35,737 nt of DNA, taken from the NCBI GenBank assembly GCA_002027195.1, contig MWJO01000089.1, forward strand, positions 1 to 35,737, in the 5' to 3' direction. Positions 22,336 through 31,049 of the stretch are shown here, in pieces; the stretch's first letter is position 1; every line of letters starts with the position of its first letter. The notes under the pieces were generated by a model. It saw only the letters and a program-made list of their open reading frames with translations. It did not search any database and was not told the origin of the DNA. A program made the position numbers and the translations under genes. Source of the DNA: Streptomyces sp. GKU 895 (GTDB lineage: Bacteria; Actinomycetota; Actinomycetes; Streptomycetales; Streptomycetaceae).

Positions 22336-22960
22336 ATGCTGAGCGCCATGGCATTGGCAAGCGGTGAATGGCACATCGAGTTCCGGCCGTGGGGCTGGGT
22401 GCGTCTCAGAGAGAAGGGGGGAGGGCCGGCCGTCTATCTCCAGTACGACCTGAGCAGGACAGGCCCACACACGCGTCTTGACCTCCAGTCCGTCGTAATC
22501 AGGGCCGCGCGGAAGACGACGCACTCAGTGCGCGTACCTGGCGCCGGATCCCCTTTTCGAAGGTCGAGACCTACCTGACCATCACGAACGCCGGAAGCAT
22601 CATCACGGCGCCATGCGACGTCGAAGCGCCATCGCTGGAAGCCCTCGATACGTACTTCGACACAACCAAGGACTTCGGGACGTTCTCCGTCACCGAGCCG
22701 TCCGAACGTCTCGTCTCTGACGGTGATACCAGCGAGCCCCGCCGTCCGATGCCGCAGGTTAGGGCACCTGATGGGCGGCTCACCGATGAGTTCTTGGAAG
22801 ACGTCGCGGACGCGTACCGCTGGTTCACCGAGGCGAAGCAGGCCCCGGCGCCCGCCATTGCCGAGATGGCGACCACACCGGTGCGCACGTCCATCGCTGG
22901 ATCTACGAAGCGCGGAAGCGGGGCATCCTCCCGCCCGCGCGGGCAGGGAGGGCGGGATGA
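22336..22960 (+). CDS. Unknown protein between xis and int (two frameshifts)
   Basis: Three reading frames must be joined. The first gives SGEWHIEFRPWGWVRLREKG and VYLQYDLSRTGPHTRLDLQS; after about 22500 the second gives DDALSARTWRRIPFSKVETY, APSLEALDTYFDTTKDFGTF and DGRLTDEFLEDVADAYRWFT; after about 22880 the third gives AHVHRWIYEARKRGILPPAR and stops at 22958-22960, overlapping the integrase ATG. Restored length about 208 residues. The last 50 residues look like an HTH (AEMAT..GAHVHRWIYEARKRG), so a DNA-binding C-terminus on an unknown N-terminal domain is plausible. Each break is one missing base. Overlap with int suggests a partner of the integrase. Confidence 0.6.
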
Positions 22961-24269
22961 GCGGACGCCGCTCGAACGGCGAGTCCTCGGTCTACTTCTC
23001 CGAGTCGGACGGGAAGTGGCACGGCTGGGTAACCGTCGGCGTCAAGCCGAACGGCGCCCCGGACCGTCGCCACCGGATGGGCGCCGACGAGGACGTCGTA
23101 CGAGCGAAGGTGCGCCAGCTGGAGCGCGAGCGGGATGCGGGCAAGACGAAGAAGGCCGGCCGCCCACCCACTGTCGAGCAGTGCTGACGACGTGGATGGA
23201 TACGGCCTGCGCCCGGAAGGTGGCCGACGGGACCATGAGCCCGCGGACCTTGGACGACTACCGGTCGAAGTGCCGCCTGTACCTCTTCCCCGGAATCGGC
23301 AAGCACCGTGTCGACAAGCTGGAGGCGTCCCACCTCGACGCCCTCTACCTCGACATGATCAAGCGGGAGCTGTCGTCCGGCACGGTCCTGAAGACGCACC
23401 GCATCATCTCCCGCGCCCTGAAGGTGGCCTGGCAGCGGGAGATCGTCTCCCGAAACGTGGCCCTGATGGTCGAGCCGCCATCTGCCGCCGAGGGCGAGAT
23501 CGAGCCCTTCAGCCAGGTCGAGGCCCGCGCGCTGCTCGCCGAGGCCGCTGAGCGACGCAACGGCGCCCGCTGGTCCGTAGCCCTCGCCCTCGGCCTGCGC
23601 CAGGGCGAAGCGCTCGGGCTGCGCTGGAAGTACGTCGACCTGGACAACGGGGTCGCGAAGATCTGGTGGCAGTTGCAGCGACTGACGTGGCAGCACGGGT
23701 GTGAGGACGCCCACGCGTGCGGCGCGAAGCACCACCGGAAGGCGTGCCGGAAGGGCTGCACCGTCCACAAGAACTACAAGCGCGGCTGCCCGAAGCCGTG
23801 CCCGAAGGGCTGCACGGACCACGCGAAGGCGTGCCTGGAGCGCACGGGCGGCGGCCTGGTCTTTCGTGAGCCGAAGGGCAAGAACAAGCGCCTGGCCCCG
23901 ATCCCTCCGCCCTTGGTGCCCCTCCTGAAGGCGCACCGTAAGGCGCAGTTGCAGGAGCGTCTCGCGGCCGGCGAGTTGTGGGAGGAGAACGACCTCATCT
24001 TCTGCCAGCCGAACGGCAAGCCGATCGACCCTCGGATGGACTGGGAGGAGTTCAAGGGCATCCTCGACGCGGCCGGCCTGCGGGACGCACGGGTGCACGA
24101 CAACCGGCACACCGCGGGCACGCTCCTTATCGAGGCCGGGGTGAGCCCCCGGGTTGTGATGGAGATCCTCGGCCACAGCTCGATGCGGATGATGACCCGT
24201 TACACGCACGTCGCCTCGGTCCTGGCGAACGATGCGGCCAAGCGGATGGGGGACGCGCTGTGGGGCTGA
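22957..24269 (+). CDS. int: Tyrosine site-specific integrase (frameshifted)
   Basis: Catalyses integration and excision at the 47-bp att core. ATG after GGGAGGGCGGG and in ATGA overlap with the previous gene. The N-terminal frame (SSVYFSESDGKWHGWVTVGV, then VRQLERERDAGKTKKAGRPP) ends at 23187; one missing G near 23183 (CAG TGG CTG) joins it to the second frame, LTTWMDTACARKV onward. Corrected length 437 residues. Catalytic set: Arg in LGLRQGEALGL near 214, HDNRHTAG near 380, LGHSS near 402 and Tyr in RYTHV near 415. Between the first Arg and the Lys region, residues about 247-293 form an insert with eight Cys and five His. It ends 93 bp from attR, the usual position. Confidence 0.9.
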
Positions 24270-24295
24270 ACTTCGTACCGCCGTTTGTGGCAATG

Positions 24296-24316
24296 GCAAC
24301 TGGCGCTGCAACTAGG
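24296..24316 (+). promoter_or_regulatory. Candidate integrase arm sites, right end
   Basis: GCAACTGGC (24296-24304) and GCAACTAGG (24308-24316), 12 bp apart start to start, between the int stop and attR. They mirror the left-end pair at 1768-1788 with order reversed. Confidence 0.5.
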
Positions 24317-24361
24317 CCGAACGCAGAACAGCGGCTCCCCGAAGGAAACCGCTGGTCAAGT

Positions 24362-24408
24362 ATGGAGCCGCCTTCGGGATTCGAACCCGAGACCTACGCA
24401 TTACGAGT
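24362..24408. repeat. attR: attR: 47-bp direct repeat within tRNA-Thr
   Basis: Identical to 1624-1670. It supplies the anticodon loop through the CCA end of the functional tRNA-Thr, so integration leaves the gene whole. The crossover presumably falls inside this block; the exact bases cannot be read from sequence alone. Confidence 0.95.
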
Positions 24409-24439
24409 GCGTTGCTCTGGCCATCTGAGCTAAGGCGGC
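24363..24439 (-). tRNA. tRNA-Thr (anticodon CGT)
   Basis: 77 nt with encoded CCA. Acceptor GCCGCCT / AGGCGGC, D-arm GCTC-loop-GAGC, anticodon stem ACGCA / TGCGT with loop CTCGTAA, T-arm TCGGG-TTCGAAT-CCCGA, discriminator T. Anticodon CGT reads ACG. The gene is the integration target: its 3' 47 bp are duplicated at 1624-1670. Its native terminator now lies 22.7 kb away at 1590-1620; a weak CAGCGG/CCGCTG hairpin is all that follows the gene now. Confidence 0.95.
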
Positions 24440-24507
24440 GCGCCGTCCGCACTATGGTGCGATCAGCAACGTCGGTAAGTCTACACAGTTTCCGGGGGTG
24501 CTCCGCA

Positions 24508-24538
24508 CCAGCCCCGGAGGCGGTGATTCCGGGGCTGG
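24508..24538 (-). terminator. Terminator of the peptidase gene
   Basis: 10-bp perfect stem CCAGCCCCGG / CCGGGGCTGG with an 11-nt loop, beginning 10 bp after the stop of the minus-strand gene at 24548. No T run. Confidence 0.65.
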
Positions 24539-24547
24539 GTGGAGGGG

Positions 24548-26157
24548 CTAGGCGCAGCGTTTGCTCTGTGCCGGAGGCGTGCCGCGGAGCAGGTACGTGT
24601 TGATCGCGGAGTCGATGCAGGTGCTGCCGCGGCCGTAGGCGGTGTGTCCGTCGCCCTCGTAGGTGAGGAGGCGGGACGACGTGAGCTGGGCGGCCAGGGC
24701 GCGGGCCCAGCGGTACGGGGTCGCCGGGTCGCGCGTGGTGCCGACGACGACCATCGGGGCGGCGCCGCGTGCGGCGATGCGGTGCGGCTCGCCCGTGGCC
24801 CGCACCGGCCAGTACGCGCAGTTGAGGGAGGCCCAGGCCAGGCCCTCGCCGAAGACCGGGGACGCCTTCTCGAACTCGGGGAGCGCCTCGCGCACCTCGT
24901 CCGGCGTCGAGAACGCCGGCGGGAGGTCGAGGCAGTTCACGGCGGCATTGGCGAACATCAGGTTCGAGTAGCGGGCGTCGGCGTCGCGCTCGTAGTAGCT
25001 GTCCGACAGGAACAGCAGCCCCGCGCCGTCGTTCTCCTTCATCGCCGACGTCAGCGCCTCACGCAGCTGCGCCCAGGCACCCTCGTCGTACATCGCCGCG
25101 ATCACGCCGGTCGTGGCGAGGGCCTCGCCGAGCTTGCGGCCGTCCGCGTCGCCGGTGGGGATCGGGTGCGCGTCGAGCTTGCGGAAGAAGGCCTTCAGCC
25201 TGGCCCCCACCTGGTCCGCCCGCTTCCCCAGCGGGCAGTCCGGCTGCTGCACGCAGTCCCGCGCGAACGACTGGAACGCCGTCTCGAACCCCGCCGTCTG
25301 GTCCAGGTTCATCCGGCGGGCGGGCAGCGACGGGTCCATCGCGCCGTCCAGGACCAGCCGCCCGACCCGGTCCGGGAACAGCCCGGCGTACGTCGCCCCG
25401 AGGAACGTCCCGTACGACGCCCCCACGTACGTCAGCTTCGCGTCGCCCAGCGCGGCCCGCAGGATGTCCATGTCCCGGGCCGCCTCGGCGTGGACACATG
25501 GCGCAGCAGCTCGGGCGACCGCGCCCCGCAGCCCTCCGCGAACTTCTGGTACGCGGCGACGAGTTCGTCGGTCTCCTCCGCGTCGTCGGGTGTCGTGTCG
25601 GTCTGCGTGTACGCGTCCATCTCGCGCCCGTCGAGGCACTCCACGGGCTCGCTGCGGGCGACGCCGCGCGGGTCGACCGCGACCATGTCGTACCGCGCGC
25701 GGACCGCGGCCGGGTAGCCGATCCCGGCGTACGCCTGGAGGTAGCCGATCGCCGAGCCGCCCGGCCCGCCCGGGTTGACCAGCAGCGAGCCGAGCGCCTT
25801 GCCGGAGCCGGTGGCCTTCTTGCGGGCGACGGCGAGGCGGACGTCACCGGCGTCCGGCTTGTCGTAGTCGAGCGGCGCCCTCAGCGTGGCGCACTGGAAG
25901 CCGGGGACACCGCAGCTGCGCCAGCTCAGCTTCTGCCCGTAGTACGACGTGAGCGCGGCCGGCGTGGCCTTCGGCAGGGCGGCCAGCGCCGCCTCCGCGG
26001 CCGAGCTCGGGGAGCCCGTCGAGCTCCCGGAGCAGGCGGAGACGAGCAGCGCGGCGACGGCGAGCACGGCACCGCCGGTGCGGGTACGCCGGTGGCGGGG
26101 CGGGGTGAGGGGCCGGACGGGCGGGGCTGCGGAGCGGAGACTGCGCCTGATGTGCAT
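24548..26157 (-). CDS. Secreted tripeptidyl-aminopeptidase-like lipoprotein (S33, frameshifted)
   Basis: Alpha/beta-hydrolase that removes short N-terminal peptides from substrates outside the cell (known for the Streptomyces TAP family). Starts at the ATG giving HIRRSLRSAAPP. Signal AVLAVAALLVSACSGSS has a lipobox (LVSAC). Oxyanion region LLVNPGGPGGSAIGYL, nucleophile elbow VGASYGTFLGATY, acid near TTRDPATPYRWA, and His in YEGDGHTAYGRG; the C-terminal TAP domain contains the last two. The frame breaks near 25488 (HVST then another frame EAARDMDILRAALG); one added base restores 536 residues, and the interval is one base short. Four or more Cys suggest disulfides. Housekeeping flank gene, not element cargo. 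Confidence 0.85.
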
Positions 26158-26282
26158 CACGTGAGCGTAACTGTGCGCAGTGACATGAACGCTCTCCGTG
26201 CACAATCCGGCTCGTACGAGTTACCTGGTCAACCTCCTGTTGATCGTCGGTACGGAGGCGTGCCGCGGTCGGGTCGGCCGGG

Positions 26283-27488
26283 TCAGCCCGCTCGCAGCGC
26301 CATCGTCATCGCCTCCACCGCCAGCAGCGGCGCCACATTGTGGTCCAGGGCGTCGCGGCAGGCGGCGATCGCCTCGATGCGGCGGAGCGTGGCCTCCGGG
26401 GAGCTGCCGCGGGCGAGCCGCTCCAGGGCGTCCTCCGCGTCCGCGTTGGCGATGGCCACGCGCGAGCCGAGCTGGAGGGCGAGGACGTCGCGGTAGAAGC
26501 CGGTGAGGTCGGTCAGCGCCACGTCCAGGCTGTCGCGCTGGGTCCGGGTTCTGCGGCGCTTCTGCTTGTCCTCCAGGTCCTTCATCACGCCCGCCGTGCC
26601 GCGCGGCAGCCGCCCGCCCTGGGCCGCGCCCAGCGCCGCCTTCAGCTCCTCGGTCTCCTTGCCGTCCCTCTCCTCGGCGAGCAGCTTGGCGTCCTCGGCG
26701 GCGGCGTCGACGAGTTCCTGCGCGGCCTTGAGGCAGCCGCCGACATCGTCCACGCGCAGGGGGAGCTTCAGAACGGCGGCCCTGCGCTCCCGCGCGGCGG
26801 GGTCGGTGGCCAGCCGGCGGGCCCGGTCGACATGCCCCTGCGTGGCCCGGGCGACGGCCGCCGCCACGGCGGGCTCGATGCCTTCACGTCGTACGAGAAG
26901 GTCGGCGACCGCGTCCACGGAGGGCGTCCGCAGGTTGAGGTGCCGGCAGCGGGAGCGGATGGTGGGGAGGACGTCCTCGATGGAGGGGGCACAGAGGAGC
27001 CAGACCGTGCGGGGGGCGGGCTCCTCGACCGCCTTCAGCACGGCGTTGGCCGACTTCTCGTTCAGCCGCTCGGCGTCCTCGACGAGGATCACCTGCCAGC
27101 GGCCGTTCGCCGGGGACGTGAAGGACTTCCGGACGGTGTCCCGCATGTCGTCGGCGAGGATCTGCGTACCGACGGCGGCGACCGTGGTGACGTCCGCGTG
27201 CGTGCCGACGAGGGCGGTGTGGCAGCCGTCGCAGAATCCGCAGCCGGGGACGCCGCCGAGCGCCCGGTCCGGGCTCACGCACTGCAGCGCCGCGGCGAAG
27301 GCCCGCGCGGCCTGCGTACGCCCCGCGCCCGGCGGGCCGGTGAACAGCCACGCGTGCGTCATCTTCGACGCGGCGGGCGGCGGCGCGTCGGTAGCGGCGG
27401 CGGTGACGAACGCGTCGGCGTCCCGAGCGGCAGCGCTCAGCTGCTCACTCACCTTCTCCTGTCCGACGAGGTCGTCCCAGACGGTCAT
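26283..27488 (-). CDS. holB: DNA polymerase III delta' subunit
   Basis: Clamp-loader subunit that, with gamma/tau and delta, places the beta clamp on primed DNA. 401 residues. Starts TVWDDLVGQEKVSEQLSAA. The P-loop position reads TGPPGAGRTQAAR with Arg in place of the catalytic Lys, fitting a non-hydrolysing subunit. Zinc-binding Cys follow (LQCVSPD, GVPGCGFCDGC). Sensor SRC motif is in PTIRSRCRHLN. The C-terminal 150 residues are a helical collar domain, here with a charged insert (EERDGKETEELKAALGAAQG). Same strand as the upstream tmk gene, separated by 164 bp that hold a tandem repeat. Confidence 0.92.
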   Translation of the reverse strand: MTVWDDLVGQEKVSEQLSAAARDADAFVTAAATDAPPPAASKMTHAWLFTGPPGAGRTQAARAFAAALQCVSPDRALGGVPGCGFCDGCHTALVGTHADVTTVAAVGTQILADDMRDTVRKSFTSPANGRWQVILVEDAERLNEKSANAVLKAVEEPAPRTVWLLCAPSIEDVLPTIRSRCRHLNLRTPSVDAVADLLVRREGIEPAVAAAVARATQGHVDRARRLATDPAARERRAAVLKLPLRVDDVGGCLKAAQELVDAAAEDAKLLAEERDGKETEELKAALGAAQGGRLPRGTAGVMKDLEDKQKRRRTRTQRDSLDVALTDLTGFYRDVLALQLGSRVAIANADAEDALERLARGSSPEATLRRIEAIAACRDALDHNVAPLLAVEAMTMALRAG

Positions 27489-27514
27489 GCCTCACGCCGC
27501 CCTTTCGTCATGGC

Positions 27515-27601
27515 CGGGGTCGCGGATTCCATTGCTCGGGTCGCGGATTCCCGTGTTCGGGGTCGCGATTTCCCTGGTTCGGGGTCGCGGATTCCATTGT
27601 G
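27515..27601. repeat. Four tandem 21-22-bp repeats between tmk and holB
   Basis: Units 27515-27536, 27537-27557, 27558-27579 and 27580-27601, consensus CGGGGTCGCGGATTCCNNTG plus two bases. Transcribed with the minus-strand genes. Nothing else is visible in 27489-27652. Copy number is likely to vary between strains. Confidence 0.8.
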
Positions 27602-27652
27602 CGGTGCGGCACTGACAACGCCGCCCCGCACCCGACCTCAGCGCATCCGGCC

Positions 27653-30600
27653 TCAGCCCCGGCGCCCCCGGCCACGCCGCCCACGCCCGTCGCCGAACTC
27701 GTCGCCGTCCCGGTCCCGCGGGCCCAGCAACTCGTCCGCCAGCGACGGCAGATCGTCCAGCGGAGTCTCCTCGGCCCAGTCCGACCGGGTCCGTCGCCGT
27801 GGCGCTCCGGTCTCGTCGACCTGAGGCAGCTCACGCGTACGGTCCTCCGCTCCGTCGGGCCGCGGCTGCTCCTCCCGGAAGAACCCCGGCGGCACCCGGT
27901 CCGCGGGGTCCTCCCCCGCCACAGGCGGCAACACGGCCGTCTCGTCAGCGGCCCCGGGCGCAACCGGCGGCAGCACGGCGGTCTCGTCCGCCGCCCCCGG
28001 CACGACCGGCGGCAGCACCGCCGTCTCGTCCGCCGCACCCGGCACGACAGGAGGCAGCACCGCCGTCTCGTCCACGGCCGAAGCGGGCGGAGGCTTGGGC
28101 AGCTCGGCGGTCACCTCACTGTCGGGGACCCGCCCCTCGGCGCCACGTCCCGCAGCACCACGCGCCTCAGCCGAACCCCCCTCACCGGCATCCGCCTCTC
28201 CGGAGGCGCTGTCGGAGGCCTTGCGCAGGACCGCCGTCTCCTCCACCGGCCCGCCCGACGCGTTCGTCGGCGTCACCACCGGCGTGGGCACGGTCGCCGC
28301 GTCCGGCGCCACCGCGGGCGGCGTCGGCTTCTTCGGGCCCGCCTCGGCCGCCGCGGACGCCTGCTCGGCGAGCCGGCGCGCCTCCTCGGCCCGCAGCAGC
28401 GCCTCCTCGGCCTTGCGCTGCTTCTCCAGACGCCGCGCCTCGGCCTCGGCCCTGCGGCGGGCCTCCTCCTCCGCGCGGGCCTTCTCCTCGGCGAGCAGCC
28501 GCTGCCGTTCCTCCTCGGCCCGCTTACGCGCTTCCTCGGCCCGCAACCGGGCCTCCTCCGCCTGCCGTTCGGCCTCTCGCCGCTGCGCCTCCTCCAGCTC
28601 GCGCCGCTTGCGCTCCTCCTCCTCGGCGCGCAGCCGCTCCAACTGCTCCTGGCGCTCCCGCTCCAGGCGCTCTTCCTCGGCCTTGCGCGCGGCCTCTTCC
28701 TCGGCCTTGCGGCGGGCTTCCTCCTCGGCCTTGCGCCGGGCCTCCTCCTGCTCGCGGATCTCCTGCTCGGAGAGCGGCAGCATCTGGTCGAGCCGGTGGC
28801 GTACGACGGTGGTGACGGCCTCGGGCTCCTGGCCCGCGTCCACCACCAGGTACCGGCCGGGGTCGGCGGCGGCGAGCGTGAGGAACCCGGAGCGCACGCG
28901 CGCGTGGAACTCCGCCGGCTCCGACTCCAGCCGGTCGGGCGCCTCGGTGAACCGCTCCCGGGCGATCTCCGGGGAGACGTCGAGCAGGACGGTCAGATGC
29001 GGGACCAGTCCGTGCGTGGCCCAGCGGTTGATGCGGGCCACCTCGGTCGGGGACAGGTCGCGGCCCGCGCCCTGGTAGGCCACCGAGGAGTCGATGTACC
29101 GGTCGGAGATGACGACCGCGCCGCGCTCCAGGGCGGGCCGGACGACGGTGTCGACGTGCTCCGCGCGGTCCGCCGCGTACAGCAGCGCCTCCGCGCGGTG
29201 CGACAGTCCGGCCGAGGACACGTCGAGCAGGATGGACCGCAGCCGCTTGCCGACCGGGGTCGCGCCCGGCTCGCGCGTGACCACGACCTCGTGTCCCTTG
29301 GCCCTGATCCACTCGGCGAGCGCCTCGGCCTGGGTGGACTTCCCGGCGCCGTCGCCGCCCTCCAGGGCGATGAAGAACCCGGTCGCCATGGGCGCCGTCA
29401 CCGGGTCGTCGCCGCCGAGCAGCGCGTCCCGCAGGTCGTGCCGCAGCGGCACTCCGGCGCGGTCGTCGACCTTGGCGAGCACCAGCGCGGCCACCGGCAG
29501 CAGCAGCGCGCCGACCAGCATCAGCGTGAACGCGGCCCCGCCGTGCGCGAAGACGAACTTGCCGCTCTCCAGCCGGTGCGGCCCGATCAGCGCGGCGACC
29601 AGCGGGGCGATGACGGCACCGAGCGCCACGAACACCCGTACGACCGCGTGCAGATGCTCGGTCGTGCGGGGGCGGCGGTGGTCCTCGGTCTCCTGGTCGA
29701 GCAGCGCGTGCCCGGTGTTGGCGGCCACGCCCGCGCCGATGCCGGCGAGCACGACGATCAGGAGGACGGTGGTGACGTCCGGGACCAGGCCCGCGGCCAG
29801 CAGGGCGACGCCGGTGAAGGCGATGGCCAGCGCGAGCAGCCGGCGGCGCGACAGCGAGACCAGCACCTTGGGCGCCGTACGGATGCCGACGACGACCCCG
29901 CCGGTCAGCGCGAGCACCAGCAGGCCGTACGTCACCGGCCCGCCGCCCAGGTCCTTGGCGTGCAGCACGGAGACGGCGACGGCCGCGGAGACCGCGCCCG
30001 CGACGGCGGCGGAGGCGAGGACCAGCAGCGGCAGCACTCCCGTGCGGCCCTTGTCGACGCCGGTGCCCGTCTTGGGGCGGCGCAGGCCCTCCAGCGGCGA
30101 ACGCGCGCGCGGGGTACGCGTGTCGGGCAGCTCCAGGAAGGTCAGCACGGACAGCGACGCGGCGAACAGCCCCGCCGCGACATACGAGGCGAGGGCGGCC
30201 TGGTGCTGGTCGAACCAGTCGATCCCGGCGCCCAGAAGGTTGTTGACGAGCGCGGCGGTCACCAGCGCGGCGGCGGCCAGCGGGATCGCCACGAAGCCCG
30301 TACGCAGCGACAGGCGGCGCAGCGCGTCCAGGTGGTCCGGCAGCGGTCGTACCGTCGCACCCTCCGGCGGCGGGGCCGGGAGCAGGGCGGGCGCCGCGCT
30401 CTCGCGGCACACCGACCAGAAGCGCTCGGCGACTCCGGTGACGAAGGCCGTCACCAGGAGCATCGCCAGCGCGTTCTGAGGCGTCCAGTCGATCCACAGG
30501 GGCGCGACGATCAGCAGCGCCGCCCGCACCCCGTCCGCGCCGACCATGGTCCACCGGCGGTCGAGCGGCCCCTCCTGCGCGGTGAGGGACGTCAGCGGGC

Positions 30601-30904
30601 CGAGGAGCACCGCGCCGAACAGCAGCGTGGCCAGGATGCGCACCCCGAAGACGGTCGCCACTGCGAACGCCACCCCTCGGTACCCACCCCCGAAGGAGCC
30701 CTCGGCGATCGCCGCCTGGAGGGCGAGGAGGACCACGACCAGAAGGGCGAGGGTGTCGCCGACACCGCCCACCAGCTGGGCGCTCCACAGCCTCTTCAGC
30801 TGTGGTTGGCGCAGCAGGGCGCGGACGGCGCGCTCGCGGGAGTCCGCGGCAAGGGCGTCGTCGGGGGCCGGGTGGTGGGCCGTTGGCTGCTCGGCTCGCG
30901 TCAT
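27653..30904 (-). CDS. tmk: MFS-like membrane domain fused to thymidylate kinase
   Basis: dTMP kinase (dTMP + ATP to dTDP) tethered to the membrane. 1083 residues. About 1-480 has many hydrophobic segments in MFS style (LWSAQLVGGVGDTLALLVVV onward). The kinase occupies about 505-710: P-loop FFIALEGGDGAGKSTQAEAL, DRY/DR motif ISDRYIDSSVAYQGAGRDLS, LID region with RLESEPAEFHARVRSGFL. Then a highly charged Glu/Arg coiled coil of about 150 residues, an Ala/Pro linker, four tandem copies of DETAVLPPVVPGAA-like 14-mers (near 943-998, 42-bp DNA period) and a Gly/Arg tail (GRGRRGRGRRG). This fusion with accessory tail is characteristic of Streptomyces, where the gene lies beside topA and holB as here. 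Confidence 0.92.
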   Translation of the reverse strand: MTRAEQPTAHHPAPDDALAADSRERAVRALLRQPQLKRLWSAQLVGGVGDTLALLVVVLLALQAAIAEGSFGGGYRGVAFAVATVFGVRILATLLFGAVLLGPLTSLTAQEGPLDRRWTMVGADGVRAALLIVAPLWIDWTPQNALAMLLVTAFVTGVAERFWSVCRESAAPALLPAPPPEGATVRPLPDHLDALRRLSLRTGFVAIPLAAAALVTAALVNNLLGAGIDWFDQHQAALASYVAAGLFAASLSVLTFLELPDTRTPRARSPLEGLRRPKTGTGVDKGRTGVLPLLVLASAAVAGAVSAAVAVSVLHAKDLGGGPVTYGLLVLALTGGVVVGIRTAPKVLVSLSRRRLLALAIAFTGVALLAAGLVPDVTTVLLIVVLAGIGAGVAANTGHALLDQETEDHRRPRTTEHLHAVVRVFVALGAVIAPLVAALIGPHRLESGKFVFAHGGAAFTLMLVGALLLPVAALVLAKVDDRAGVPLRHDLRDALLGGDDPVTAPMATGFFIALEGGDGAGKSTQAEALAEWIRAKGHEVVVTREPGATPVGKRLRSILLDVSSAGLSHRAEALLYAADRAEHVDTVVRPALERGAVVISDRYIDSSVAYQGAGRDLSPTEVARINRWATHGLVPHLTVLLDVSPEIARERFTEAPDRLESEPAEFHARVRSGFLTLAAADPGRYLVVDAGQEPEAVTTVVRHRLDQMLPLSEQEIREQEEARRKAEEEARRKAEEEAARKAEEERLERERQEQLERLRAEEEERKRRELEEAQRREAERQAEEARLRAEEARKRAEEERQRLLAEEKARAEEEARRRAEAEARRLEKQRKAEEALLRAEEARRLAEQASAAAEAGPKKPTPPAVAPDAATVPTPVVTPTNASGGPVEETAVLRKASDSASGEADAGEGGSAEARGAAGRGAEGRVPDSEVTAELPKPPPASAVDETAVLPPVVPGAADETAVLPPVVPGAADETAVLPPVAPGAADETAVLPPVAGEDPADRVPPGFFREEQPRPDGAEDRTRELPQVDETGAPRRRTRSDWAEETPLDDLPSLADELLGPRDRDGDEFGDGRGRRGRGRRG

Positions 30905-31049
30905 GCTTTCAGCCTATCGGGCAGCGCCGACAGACCGCGGCGCCCGTCCGAACGTGCGCACGCCCGACACCAAAGTGATGCCGGGGCGTTCGTTTCGCGA
31001 AGCCTCAGTGGGGCAACAGGGCCGAAAACAGCCCCCGGTGCCGCCGGTC

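Larger units (their letters stand above)
1624..24408. mobile_element. AICE-like integrative conjugative element in tRNA-Thr(CGT)
   Basis: Bounded by the 47-bp att repeat. Contains a tyrosine integrase ending about 90 bp from attR, a small HTH excisionase, an FtsK-like TraB with adjacent small Spd-type membrane protein genes, and a primase/ATPase replication pair. This gene set matches actinomycete integrative and conjugative elements (pSAM2/SLP1 type), which transfer double-stranded DNA with TraB and need no relaxase; none was found. The replication genes differ from the RepSA, RepAM and prim-pol types usually described. Cargo lies between about 9.1 and 15.8 kb. Several genes carry apparent one-base deletions, including traB and int, so present mobility cannot be judged. 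Confidence 0.9.

Noticed and set aside
1624..24408. Prophage
   Set aside because: No capsid, portal, terminase large subunit, tail or lysis genes; TraB, Spd-like genes and a tRNA-adjacent integrase point to a conjugative element.
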